From: Cryptomeria japonica
Taxonomy: Eukaryota; Streptophyta; Pinopsida; Cupressales; Cupressaceae
Length of the DNA: 64,000 bases
Direction: 5' to 3'
Assembly (NCBI RefSeq): GCF_030272615.1
Contig: NC_081415.1
Coordinates: forward strand, 375,301,392 to 375,365,391
Shown here: positions 22,600 to 34,424 of the stretch, one piece after another
Layout of the letters: every line of letters starts with the position of its first letter
Position numbering within the stretch: the stretch's first letter is position 1
Made by a program: the position numbers and the translations under genes
Notes under the pieces: generated by a model
Databases searched by the model: none
Seen by the model: the letters and a program-made list of their open reading frames with translations, nothing else
What the model was told of the DNA's origin: nothing

Positions 22600-23832
22600 A
22601 TTTGCCTAGCCAATAAGAACAATAACTAGAGTTAAAGTCTTAACTCAAATATTGGTAATCCATTCTTAGTAGCTATCATCTTCATGACTGAAGTTCATTT
22701 ACTTGTCAACCCAGGGATGTATTACTTGAAATGAGTCTGCATTGTATATGCACTAAGTTCTTGCGATAGTCATTCTGCACTACTGCAGCAACTAAGTCTC
22801 TAAAATAAACAAGCGAAAATATGACAACCATGGCTACAGGAAATCTTAACATTTAATTGAAGATTCTAACTAAATAACTATTAACTAAGTTTAGAGCTGA
22901 CAAACATGAATTACTCTGTCTGCTTTGGCTACAGAAACAAAAACAGGATCTGGTTCCAGTGGCTGGAGGAACAGTCAATTGCTAGAACATCTACTACAAC
23001 AAAAAGGAAACTTATTCTAACAGTCACACAAGAATACTTACCAAGTGGGCCCCCTTGGATGAGTGTATCCAAACTTCAAGATGATTCTATATACTCGGAA
23101 TAACATAGCTTTTATTCATTATTTCCAAAAGTCAATACAATACATGAGATAAGAGAAATGCTTCTAATTCTAGAAAACATTGTCTAACCTCTGTGAAGAG
23201 GTGCAAGTCTTTATTTATAAGAAAGTTACAACTTTCTACTAATTAGATCATGCCCATGAAATTAGGCGAAAACATTTATTACTGCAAGGAGAAGAAGTTA
23301 ATCCACAGAAAATGTGGAACTTAACTAAACCACAACCAAGAATATAGCATGGCAACGGTTACTAGATTGATGCCTACTGGAGACAACCATAAATGAATTT
23401 GGTATCGCCTCACTGTTCCCTTGCCGATTCACTTGCACACCATCTTCTCTACTATTTTAAATGTTCAACCGCCTTAAAATCTCCAACCGTTTGCATGGCG
23501 TGATTCTCCATCTAGCTTAAAACAACCGCTTCTGCAACAACTTATTTACTCCTGTATTAAATGTTAGAACATACAAGCATACATATATATCTATTTCCAT
23601 TAATCATAACATTTATACATTCACGCATGATATTACCTATAATAATCCGCATAGCTACAGGAATATTAAGGCAAAACAATATAGGGTTTAGCGGGTTTGG
23701 ATATCATTCATAATGCACACAATCAAAACTCTAATACCTCACATGACTTAAACATTGTCCCAATATGCAACTTAAAACATAGGAAAAACTTATCAGTCAT
23801 AGAAATAAAAGAGCTATTATTTTAGCTCATCA
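22600..23832 (-). repeat. E1 3' LTR
   Basis: 1233 bp, homologous along its whole length to 47904-49178. On the minus strand it runs TGATGAGC to GGCAAATA; the partner ends in GGCAAACA, so the terminal CA has mutated to TA here. It lacks a 31-bp internal tandem duplication present in the partner near 48268-48329. Confidence 0.93.
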
Positions 23833-23850
23833 TTTGCCCCCCAACTTAAT
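23833..23850 (-). promoter_or_regulatory. E1 polypurine tract
   Basis: Read on the minus strand, AAGTTGGGGGGCAAA ends directly before the LTR start TGATGAG. It primes plus-strand synthesis. Confidence 0.85.
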
Positions 23851-24391
23851 GTCTTGTTTTCCTTACTCGAGCACTGACTCATAAATCACCTATGGTACCT
23901 TGTCATGTGCCTCTGGTAGCCAAATTCCAATAAAATCCTTTCATCTTTTCCATCCTAACCTACCTGGCTTCCTCCACAGCCTCATCATAATGTTTATCTG
24001 TAGCTCTGCATCCCATAAATGGCCACATAAGGATAGGTGGTTGAAATATCAAAGGCAACCAATTATTGCTTTTTGTCCTACCTAGATGGATATACCTGGG
24101 AGCTCTTTGTGTGGCTGCATGATAATTGGGCAATGAATGGGGTTCACCCTGCTTTAGGTCCTCTGAAAGACTATTCCAATGCTGAGCCAGACATTCAATT
24201 ATAGTTTGATTCTAAGTTCCAACCAAATTTTCATACTCCTGAAATACTTCCTCTCTCAATGGTAAATCTTGTCTTCTGACATCAGATCTAGTCAACAACT
24301 TTTGCCATTCAAAGTACATATGTCATGGGTTTTTAGCCTCATCTTTGAGTGGCAATGGGCAATCAAGTTCCAAGTTTCTGTGCATTCTAGA

Positions 24392-26100
24392 CTATATTCC
24401 CATACTAATTTCATTCTGTATCCAGGAAATCAATGCTTTTAACTGAATATCACCAATATACAGCAAGGGATTCCATTCATTGTCAGAAGAGACAACATAA
24501 TTATGCAAATAAAACTCACATAGAAAATTCTTAACGACTATAGGAGAGCTTTGGTAAACACTATAAAACTCCTGTGAAGTATTCAAAGAAGGGCTAAGAT
24601 CCCTAACAATGCAATTAAGTTTAAAACATAGATACTGTTCCTTCAAATATAAAGCATAAACTCTCGATGGAGCCTTGCACTGCATTAACTTGGGAACCAT
24701 GTTTTCTATAGTATCTACTTTGGTTTGTAACTTAACAATTTGGTTATCCCTCTTTTCAATTTTTTTTCTGTTGCTTATCAATTATCCCCTATAGCCTAGC
24801 CTTTTCTATTTCCCACTGTCTATAAAATGTGAGTGCAACAGATAAGCTAGTGAGACATGAAGGGAGCCTGTGAGTAGTTACTTGATGGATCGAGATCTTA
24901 TCACCTATTTCTTCAAACTACTCTTCTACTTGGGATAAATTTGACAGTCTTTCAGCTTCATGTCCTTCCTGCGGTTTACCCTCTTTCTAACTTTCATGCC
25001 CTAATTCTGATGTTTCCGCAAAAATAACCTCACTCACATCTCATGGTGCTTGAGTTCTTCATTTAACCCGATGACTCCTTCTTAATGGCATTTCCTGAGT
25101 GGCTGCAAGAGATTCTGTAATAGGAAAATCCTCCTTCATTTTTCGCTTTTTAGCTGCAGGAGGAACCTATGCTTCTTGAGGTCATTTCACGGTTTCTTCC
25201 TCTGCATCGCCTTTTTCTTTTTCTTTACCTTTCCTTCTATAAAATGTAGTCGCACTTTGAGTTTGAGTGGAGGGTTGCTCAATACTTGGCTCAACTACTG
25301 TTTCTTCCGCATCAGGCAAAGCTTCTTCAGCAATAGGAGGTTTGACTGCTGCATAAACCCTCAGAGACGAGGTTTCTCCTATACTTTCCTCTTGTATTGC
25401 AATTTCTTCTACAGCAAGAACATTCTCTTCTCCAAATTTATCGATATCCTCGAACTCTCCCAATGACATCTGCAAGACATCTCTAAGAGACCATTCTACC
25501 AATAATTTGATTAATCCATGATGACTAACAGAACGGTTAATACCCCTCTGTGTCTCCTTTGCACTAATAGAGATAAGATGATACAAGACATTTGGAATAT
25601 TCATCCTTCGGCCACGCCTGAAATGACTCAATAATTTAAAATGAACAGAATGCATATTGGAGTACCTACCATCACATGTTATATATTTCATATATGAAAT
25701 GCAACCTGCGACCATTCTCCTAGAAGAGATGTCCACTTAGTTCCTTTCTTGTCCATGCTCAGAGGTCCATCAGCTGGGTGAGTAAACTCTTCCCTTGCAC
25801 TTCTTGCATCTTTTGCCTCAGGAAATAGTTCTCCATCCTACGACAACCTGATGACTTCGGCTATTCTCTGCTATGTGGCTATGACTCGTAACCCTTTGAC
25901 ATAAGCCTCCCCTCCACTGAATGTGTGCATAAATTCATGCGCAATATCCTCACTAAATCTGTCAATTTTAAAATATAGTCGATCCACCCATAGGTCCAAA
26001 AATAGTGTTCACATTGGTTGTCCTGTAGCAAAGCATCATGAACCACAGGCTCATGATGGATAAGGGAACCTCTCATGGCTAACTTGGCATTCAAAAACAA
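24392..26100 (-). pseudogene. Extra ORF of E1 between integrase and 3' LTR
   Basis: Three minus-strand segments (26100-25879, 25736-25182, 24781-24392) in different frames appear to be one broken protein. The middle part has VHFKLLSHFRRGRRMNIPN and SHHGLIKLLVEW, phrases typical of proteins in the env position of plant gypsy elements that are often labelled putative plant transposon protein. Then comes a low-complexity acidic tail (DAEETVVEP, GKEKEKGDAEEE). The last segment starts with a likely coiled coil (VKLQTKVDTIENMVPKLM). No signal peptide or membrane anchor is visible, so there is no support for an envelope function. Function unknown; the position is clear, the family call tentative. 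Confidence 0.6.
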
Positions 26101-26671
26101 TACAACAAAATGAAAGACTGAAATATTCTACGAGGTTTGAAAATTTATTCCCCATAACTTTTTATTTATGCTTTAGTGCCTTTTATCAACTATGGCTGTA
26201 GGAAAGGTATACTCACTAGTGCTATGGGATTTCACATTAAAAAATGATGTCAAGAAAATTAAAACACATCATGGACAAGGACACGTAATTATGCAATCGT
26301 AAATAGAACCATAAAACACCCCCCCCTCCCCCCAACTTAAGATGACACATGTCCACACATGCAAAAAAAGGACAAAGGGAAGGGTATGTGGATTATGTGA
26401 ATCATATCAGGTAATAATCATAATGAAAGAATAAATGCTTAATTAAAAGAAAAATAAATAATACACATACCTGCAGTCGTACTAATTAATGTTGCAATAA
26501 AATGATTATCTATTCACAATATGAGATGAGGTGACGTGAAGTGCATGATGTGACAGAAATAGAAATGAAATGAGATGAGGTGGATGAGAAAATTAGTAGC
26601 GAAGAACGGTATTTCCATAAAATATGAAAATGGTTATTATGCATGCAAGAGGAATTTTAAAACTCCGAACC

Positions 26672-26779
26672 AAGAAGCCCCCCTGCAGAAGCTGCAGGAA
26701 CTGTGCTAAGAAGGCCCCCTACAGAGGCTGCAAGAACTGTGCCAAGAAGGTCCCCTGTAGAGGCTGCAGGAACTGTGGT
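26672..26779. repeat. 36-bp minisatellite, three units, inside E1
   Basis: Units start at 26672, 26708 and 26744, each about AAGAAGGCCCCCTACAGAGG followed by CTGCAGGAACTGTGC. On the plus strand each unit codes 12 residues with cysteines in a CRGCRNC pattern, but no other evidence supports a plus-strand gene. It lies between the integrase and the extra ORF. Confidence 0.85.
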
Positions 26780-26819
26780 CTGCTCTTGGTTGTCAAATTG
26801 CTACAGTAACTCTTCTTTT

Positions 26820-29800
26820 GTTGTAGGCTTATGATAAAGGCGTAGTCAATGACCATTGACCAAAATTTTGAATCTGACTGGGTCTATTGTTGCCAACCGA
26901 ACTGCTCCATATTGAAAAACTTCATCAATCTCATATGGGCCCAACCAACGTGTTTGTAACTTCCCCATTGTATCCTTATATCTGGAATCATACAACAATG
27001 CCTAATCTCCAGATTTAAATTTTCTCTCATTGATATATTTATCACGCCATTTAGCTCATTAATGTTGAATAATTTATGTATGTTGGACAACCATCTTTTT
27101 CAGCTCATCTAGAGCATTCAATTGCATGATGCAGTCTTTTTGTGCTTCTGAGAGATATTCAATTGCAGAGTTGTCTTAAGAGTTTTATGCTCAAACTCAA
27201 TGGGCATCATGGTTGTTTGTCCATACACCATTTTAAAAGGTGTAAAACCAATTATTGTCTTTCATGTTGTTTTGTATGCCCAAATGGCTTGAGGAAGTCT
27301 ATTTGACCAATCTTTCCTATGAAGAGCTACCATCTTGGTAAGAATAGCTTCTAAATTCCTATTTATAACCTCTACCTGACCATTTGCCTGAGGATGGTAT
27401 GGAGTAGACTTCCTGTGTCTGATATTATATTCATTAACTAATGTTGCAATTAATGTGGAAGTAAATTGTGGTCCTTGATCTGAAACAATCTCTCTTGGTA
27501 CTCCATATCTGGAAAATATTTCCTCATAGATAAATTCAGCTACCTTATTATCTATTGCATGTGTCATTGCTCTTTCTTCCACCCATTTTGTAACATAATC
27601 AATGCATACTAGAATATAGGATTTCCCATTGGAAGGAGGATCAATTGGTCCAACAAAATCCAATCCCCATTTTTTAAATGGTGCAACAAATATTTGGGGA
27701 TACAATGGTATTTCATCAGATCTGGTAGGCCTACCCATTCATTGGCATCTATCACATTTTCTAGTATATTGAGTTGCATCTTTATACAAAGTTGGCCAAT
27801 AATATCATGTGTTAAGGATCTTAAGTGTTGTTCTTTTAGCAACAAAATTTCCTCCACATGGCTCATCATGACATGCATGAAGAATATCATACATTTCATC
27901 CTCTCTGATGCACCTTCTTAAGACTTGGTCAAGTCCAGTATACAATAAACAATCACCAATCCAAGAGAAATTAAAGCTTTTCTCAAATAGCAACCTTCTT
28001 TCTTTAGGAGGAAAATGAGAAGGCATCTTATTAGCAGCCAAATAATTTGCAATATCGACATACCAGGGAGTGTGAGATTTTATCAAGAACAAATGTTCAT
28101 CTGAGAAAACATCATCTATAGCTTCAGGATTATCTTTCAATTGAAGCCTAGAAAGATAATCTGCAACTACATTAACTTTGCCTAGTTTATCAACAACTGT
28201 AATATCAAATTCCTGCATCAATGGTAACCATCGAGCCAATCTTCTTGTAATTGAAGGCTTATTCATAAGATATTTGATTGTTGTATGATCAGTATGCACA
28301 TAGATTTGATATCATGTGATATAATGCCTGAATTTGTTAAGTGCATATATTACTGCCAACATCTCTTTTCTGTGACAGTATAATTAAGCTCAGGTCTCTG
28401 CATTTTTTTGCTAATGATATAAATTGCATTCTCCAAATTGTCCATCTTTTATCCCAAAACTACTCCTATAGCATAATCTGATGCATCTGTATGAATATGA
28501 AAAGGTAATGACTAGTTTGGGTCCTTGAGCACTGGTGCTTGAGTCAAGGCATGTTTGAGCTTCAAGAAAGCTTCATGGCATGTAGGAGTCCAATCAAACT
28601 CCATATCTTTAGTCAAAAGACAATATAAAGGTCCTGCAATTTTACTAAAATCCTTAATAAATCTTCGATAATATCCAGCATGACCAAGGAAACTTCAAAC
28701 ATCCTTTTGCTTTGTGGGAACATGAAGGTTTTGAATAACTTCAATTTTGGCTGGGTCAACCTGTATTCCAGTTATAGAAATATGATGACCAAAAACTATG
28801 TCTTCATGCATCATCATAAAGCATTTTTCACTGTTCAAGGATAAATTATAATATTCACACCTCTGTAAAACTTTCTTTAAATTCTTCAATGCCTCTTCAA
28901 ATTTTGAACCATAAGTGGTAAACTCATCCATATAGATCTCCATGCTATCTTGGGAAATATCTAAAAATATGCTTATCACTGCTCTTTGAAAAGTAGTTGG
29001 GGCATTACACAATCCAAAGGGAAGAACAGAATATGCATATGTTCCCCAAGGGCAAGTAAATGTAGTCTTTTCCTAATCCTCGGGAGCAATTCGAATCTGG
29101 TTGTAGCCACTAAATCCATCCAAGAATGAAAAGTACCGCTTCCCTACCAAGGAATCTAATACTTGATCCACAAATGGTAATGGAAAATGATCCTTCCTAG
29201 TTGTTGAGTTCAAAGCTCTATAATCTACACATACCCGACATTAACCTCCATTCTTTGGAACTATGACTAGAGGCAACACCCACCGACTATCTGATATAGG
29301 ATAGATAAATCCAACGTTTAATAATTTATGTAGTATCTCTTTAACTATCTCCCTTAATGCAAGATTGATTCTTCGATGTGGTTGTCTGAGCGGTCTACAT
29401 TCTTCTTTGATATAAATGTGGTGTGTACAAATCATAGGATCAATTCCTTGCAAATCTTTGTAATCCCACACAAAAGTGTGTTGATGACATTTGAGCAATT
29501 CAACCAGTGTTAACATTTATTTGGATCAACTTCCACCTTGATAGTAAGATCGATCTGAGCTACCTCAAAAAGATAAGAAGTGCAAACTTCCTGCGGCAAC
29601 AAGGTATGCAATATGTCAGTGGCTGCAGGAAAATCTGATGCTGTAATACTTGATGTTAACTCCTGCGACTGCTGCTCCAGATTATATTGATTTGCCAGAA
29701 TTTTAGAAAGGATAGAATCGTCATCTTGGAGTCGTATGAATGATTCTCGATTAATCATCATAAGATGATTGACAAAGTTAACTTCCTCTTCTAATTCCTC

Positions 29801-30300
29801 CCCCATGTCAGGCCAAACAACTTGTTCTTGATCAAGTTGGGGCTGAGCAGGTGAACACAGAGCTAGAGTTTTTGTAGTATTTCCATCAAAAATAGTCATG
29901 TCCCCTGATCAACATCTTATATATGCATCGACTATAGCAAGACAAGGTCTCCCTAAGATAACCGGATATCCCCCCAATGTAGTCTTAGGAGACAAAATCA
30001 TAAAATTTGTCGAATATTCCCAAGAGTCTAGATTAACGACAACATCTTCAATCATACCATCAGGCTGAACTATGGAACTATCGGCAAGCTATAGGACCGT
30101 AGGAGTAGGCTTGAGACTGGTTATGTTAAGTTTTTGCATAATGTCTCTTGTCATTACATTGATGGTTGCTCCCAAATCTATAAAGGCATTCTTTATCTGA
30201 GTGTCATTGATGGCTATTTGCACAATAGGAGACTACCAGGGTCAAAATATTTAGGAATTGAAACTTTTCCCATTACATGCACTGTTTGCAGATCCTTTTT
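26820..30300 (-). pseudogene. E1 Pol: protease, reverse transcriptase, RNase H, integrase
   Basis: Order on the minus strand. Protease near 30180-29900: active site DLGATINVM and the flap-side ILGRPCLA. RT about 29516-28690: YPISDSRWVLPLVIVPKNGG, then a stop, then VDYRALNST, LPFGLCNAPTTFQRA and IYMDEF. RNase H about 28300-27900: TDHTTIKYLMNK and DYLSRLQ. Integrase 27740-26830: the DDE residues in LDFVGP, SDQGPQF and GQVEVINR, then the C-terminal RWLGPYEID-like segment. The catalytic YMDD reads YMDE, and there are in-frame stops in the RT, the RNase H region and the integrase tail, plus frameshifts. It once encoded the enzymes for particle maturation, cDNA synthesis and integration. No chromodomain is seen, as expected for Athila-type elements. 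Confidence 0.94.
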
Positions 30301-32240
30301 CTTCCTACCAGGTTTTCTTAAACATGCCTCTTTAATTGCCTTACCATAGATAGGGACATCCTTAATAACCTGAAATAATAGAATCTTAACACATATGTGT
30401 TTCAGCTGATCAATGATATCAAAATCTATATCCTCTTACTGAGGAATCTCTTCAGCTTGCAACCTTTGAGGAAATGGGGGTATATGCTGACTCTGAGGAA
30501 TTTGGGTTGTTGGGCTAGATATTTCCTTTTCCTTTTGTACTTCAGTTATAACTGGAGGAGACAAGTTAGGCAAAGTTGTCCTGGATCTAAGGTGAATATC
30601 ACTTATAGAAAGAGAATAAGTTGGGTATTGATTAGGATTAGCTAAATAAACTTGTTGTTGCTGCTAAGGCTTGCTATTAGGATTTGGCATGGGTTGAGTG
30701 GGCAGCTGAGTGGGTTTAGGTGGAACGGTGTTAGCAGCAGGAGGGGGCATTATAGCAGGTTGTTGAGACTGTTGAGGTTGTTGCAGAGGTTGCTGATAAC
30801 CAAAAGACTAATTCATCCACTGTTGACGTCCTCTCCATTAGGGAGTAGGTTGCCAATTCCCTTGGAATGGTTGCCATGGTCCTAGAGATTGAGACCAATT
30901 TCCTTGTGGCTGCTACCACTATGATGTTTGATTGGCAAAATTTTGCCCTTGTCCTTGAGGATTATACCAATTTTGATAATTTCCAAAATTTTGAGCATAT
31001 GGAGGTTGCCATTGATTATTTTGTGCATGGGAATTTCCACTATAACCAAAAAAAGAAAGTGGATTAGGAGGCATACCTTGTCTTGGAAAATTTGGCCTTC
31101 TTTGAGAAGCATAAAAGATTTGCTCATCATCTCCTTGTACTGTCTTGAAATCAGGAACTTCAAGATTTTCAACCATCTTACATCTACAGTCTCTTTTCTT
31201 CTGTCTGCAACATGGACAAAATTCTATGAGCATTGCATTGAATTTCTCATGCTTCTTCTTAGCTTGAAGTGTGTCTAACTGAGTAGCCATATTGTTTATG
31301 ATATCCTCTTTAAAATCCTTCAAAAGGTGACTGAGCTCCATTCGCGAAACTCCATTATTGGACGTTGATGAAGACATTCCCAGCTTGAAACACCTATTCT
31401 TCTTAGAAGAATATCTGTAATACTTCTGAAAAATTTGACCAATGCCATTCCATGTTGCTTGATTTATATCACCACCTCCCATAAGGTCTAAAGCATCCGT
31501 GCATTCGTCACTAATTCCCCTAAGAAATATCAACTTAAGAGAATCTTCATTTAAAGTACTATGCTTGGACTTCTTGACACTGAATGGAAATCTCTCCAGA
31601 TAACCTTCTAGACTCTCATCCTCCCTCTGTGTCATTCTAAATATATCATCCCCATGACAGTCAGTCCCTCTACAATAATCTTTATATTTCACAAGAAATA
31701 ATCGTTTCATCTCATCCCATGTAGTGATTTTACTACTCCCTAGACTCATAAACCATCTCAAAGCTGATTCTTTTGAAGTGGTAGGAAATATTTTGATTCT
31801 ATGGGCATCTGTAGTGTAATCATAACTCCTATAGAGGACATCAAATTCAAACAAGAAAGTATCGAGGTCCTCTTTCACCAATCCATAAAATTTAGGAAGA
31901 GAAGAAGCTGGAATGTTCTTGATATTCGCATTATCATGTAAATCAGAAATGAGGAATTCAAATGTTGGGTTCATAGGTGGAGGTGGGTTATTCCCACCGA
32001 GGGGTGGATTTCCTTGCATTGGTCTTTGAGGAGGAGTTACCGGACAAGGGTCCTCTTCAGGAGGTCCAAAGAGGAAATGAAGGTTGTTCTCAAAAAGTTC
32101 AAATTCAAGCAGGTTCAAATTATATGGGGCTTGGTAAAGTGTAGCAAAAGGGTTTACATCTGGTGCTTCATATGGATTGAGTCTTGTATGATCAGGATGG
32201 TTAGGAATAAATCTACCTTGAGCATCTCTTGTTCATCTAT
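30301..32240 (-). pseudogene. E1 Gag
   Basis: The longest open part is 32118-30919 (399 codons). Matching text without a methionine extends upstream to about 32240 (RFIPNHPDHTRLNPYE), so the original start is lost or lies further up. The Gag core is recognisable: ALRWFMSLGSSKITTWDEM, LFLVKYK and the REDESLEGYLERF helix. A cysteine-rich stretch CPCCRQKKRDCRC replaces an ordinary zinc knuckle. The C-terminal third is rich in Q, N, P and Y (NNQWQPPYAQNFGNYQNW) and continues with stops through 30900-30300 into the protease. Gag would form the cytoplasmic virus-like particle. Read as Ty3/gypsy Gag with good confidence. Confidence 0.88.
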
Positions 32241-32344
32241 GCATGTAGATTCATTAGAATTACTTAAAACAAACTGAGCTATGAAAACCAAGTATACTGA
32301 AAACTTTAAAATTCATAACTGTGACAGGTTCTTAGTTTGACACC

Positions 32345-33612
32345 TATAATACCCTAAAAATGATCACCTAAACCATGAGCCCCTAATCTCGACAACATCA
32401 CCAAGGTCCTAACCAAAGTCAATTAAATCAACCTTGAGCACCTAATTAATTAATTCTTCAATCATTAATGTTACATGGCGAATTAATCACTCTATATTAA
32501 TTAAATATTCATTTAATTAATTAAATCATTCCAAGTAAATCATTTTGATCTTTATTTAATTAAATATCCTAGCATATTTAGTTAATAAATAAATTTGCCA
32601 TTTAATCATAAAAAAGAGGAATTAATAAACAAAAAAGAGAATTAATTTACAAAAAGAGATTAATCACAAAAAGAGGAATTAATCTACAAAAGAAAGAGTT
32701 AAATTGAAAACAAAAGAAAATAATTAAATTGAGAAAAGAAATCAAACTTAAGATATTTCTTTTTCTAAAATTGAGATAACTTGGAAAACCAGAAAAGCAA
32801 TTAAATTGAATTAATCATTTTCTCTAAAAATAAAACTTAAAGCTTTTCTTGAGGAAAGAGGTTTAGTTATATTGAAAAGGCTTTTTTCTAAATAAAAATT
32901 TTGAACAAATTAAAGAAAAGTGCATGGAATCGACTATTTTTATCTCAAGTGCATGGAATCAACTAAATTTTATCTCCAATGCAGACTTAGACTTATAATT
33001 TGAATGCATTCAATCAAGCTATAATTGAAATCTATCTCAAGGTTAACTTAATCTGATCTCTCAATTATTTCAATTATCCTAAAATGTGCTTTTTATTGAG
33101 GAATCTCAACCGCTCATTGTTAATCGATCTTGATCGTTGGTCTCTCTTTTGAGTCTTTATAAATTCAGCCTTCATCTCTCATTCAAAACAACCTGGAGAT
33201 TTATTGTTATTATGTAGTTTTTGCTCTGGAGTCATTGAAGATATTGTGCTTTGAGATTATTGCATCTTAGTTTAGCTTTTTGCATACTTATTTTAGTCAT
33301 TATTGCTTGAATTCATATAGCTTAATATTCATTCATCTAGCTTAATCTTGCATATCTAGCTTAATCTTGCATCCATTTAGCTTATTCTTGTGCTCATATA
33401 GATTAAATCCTTCGTCTTGGTGTAGTCTAGTCACTGGTATTGCTTAGACAAATCTGAGAGAAAGTCTATACTCGCATCTTTTAGAAGGCAATAGGTCGAT
33501 TTGTTATGGTTTTTTATATTTATGATTGTATCTGTCTAACCATGCATGCAATGACTTAATTGAAGTGTTGTGTCTTACAACTTACAAAATTTATCCACTT
33601 TTCACACACACA
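32345..33612 (+). repeat. E2 5' LTR
   Basis: 1268 bp, aligned throughout to 46619-47875. It begins TATAATACCC where the partner begins TGTAATACCC, and ends in a CACACACACA run. A TATA-like region (TCTTTATAAATTCAGCC) lies near 33155. Confidence 0.93.
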
Positions 33613-33634
33613 TTTTTGGTGCCCACCGTGGGGC
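33613..33634 (+). promoter_or_regulatory. E2 primer-binding-site region
   Basis: TTTTTGGTGCCCACCGTGG directly follows the LTR end. Plant gypsy elements commonly have TGGCGCCCACCGTGGGG-like sequence here, where a host tRNA 3' end primes minus-strand DNA. The tRNA was not identified. The same phrase occurs at 55111 in E3. Confidence 0.7.
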
Positions 33635-33877
33635 AAAAGACTACATCTTTCGGCCTCGCAAATTAACTTACTTCTATTTTTCGAATTTATTTTTCGTACA
33701 GTTACTTCAAAAAATCATACGAGTTTTCACAGAGGCCCAAATGACAAACTACAAGTATCGTACGGTCCGTCACGAATTATCCTATGACTGGGTGAGAATA
33801 CTCATACAATATTCTGGTTTTTGGTATTAAAACAAACTGCATTTTTAGGGTTTTTCTTGTTGAATTTTTATGGTACT

Positions 33878-34392
33878 TGTAGTCACATAAATCTGTCCAG
33901 TTTAATTAAATGAATATTTGCTATTTATTTGATTAAAAATCTACTAGCCATCAGTTAATTAAATTAATATTTAATTAATTCATCTTCAAACATTCTCCTA
34001 TTAATTAAATAAATTATTCAATTTATTTTAATTCATTCATTCAAACAAATTCACAAATCAATTAAATGAATAAATCATATTTATTTCATTTAATCCCCTT
34101 TTCCTCTTTTAAATAAATTAAATAAAACATTTATTTAAATCATAAATCCCCCCCACTTGCATTTTCCTACAAATGCAACTTGCACACATTTATTGAAATA
34201 AATTAATTTTATTTTAATTAAAATCCTATTTTCCCTCTGTCCAAGGGGTTGAGTTTAACTGGTTAAAACATTGGGTTCTCACTGTGGAGACCCAAGTTCA
34301 ATTCCCAATAGGGACATCTGAAGTGGAATTCTAAGTTGTGACTCTTAGTCTTCCATAGGATGGGGAAGGTCTTTGGGTCAATCTAATCAAAC

Positions 34393-34424
<32 letters not shown>

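Noticed and set aside
26624-26809. Plus-strand 61-residue CxxC-rich frame as a small metal-binding protein
   Set aside because: It is three copies of a 36-bp minisatellite inside E1, opposite to its genes, with no start context or homologue that I recognise.
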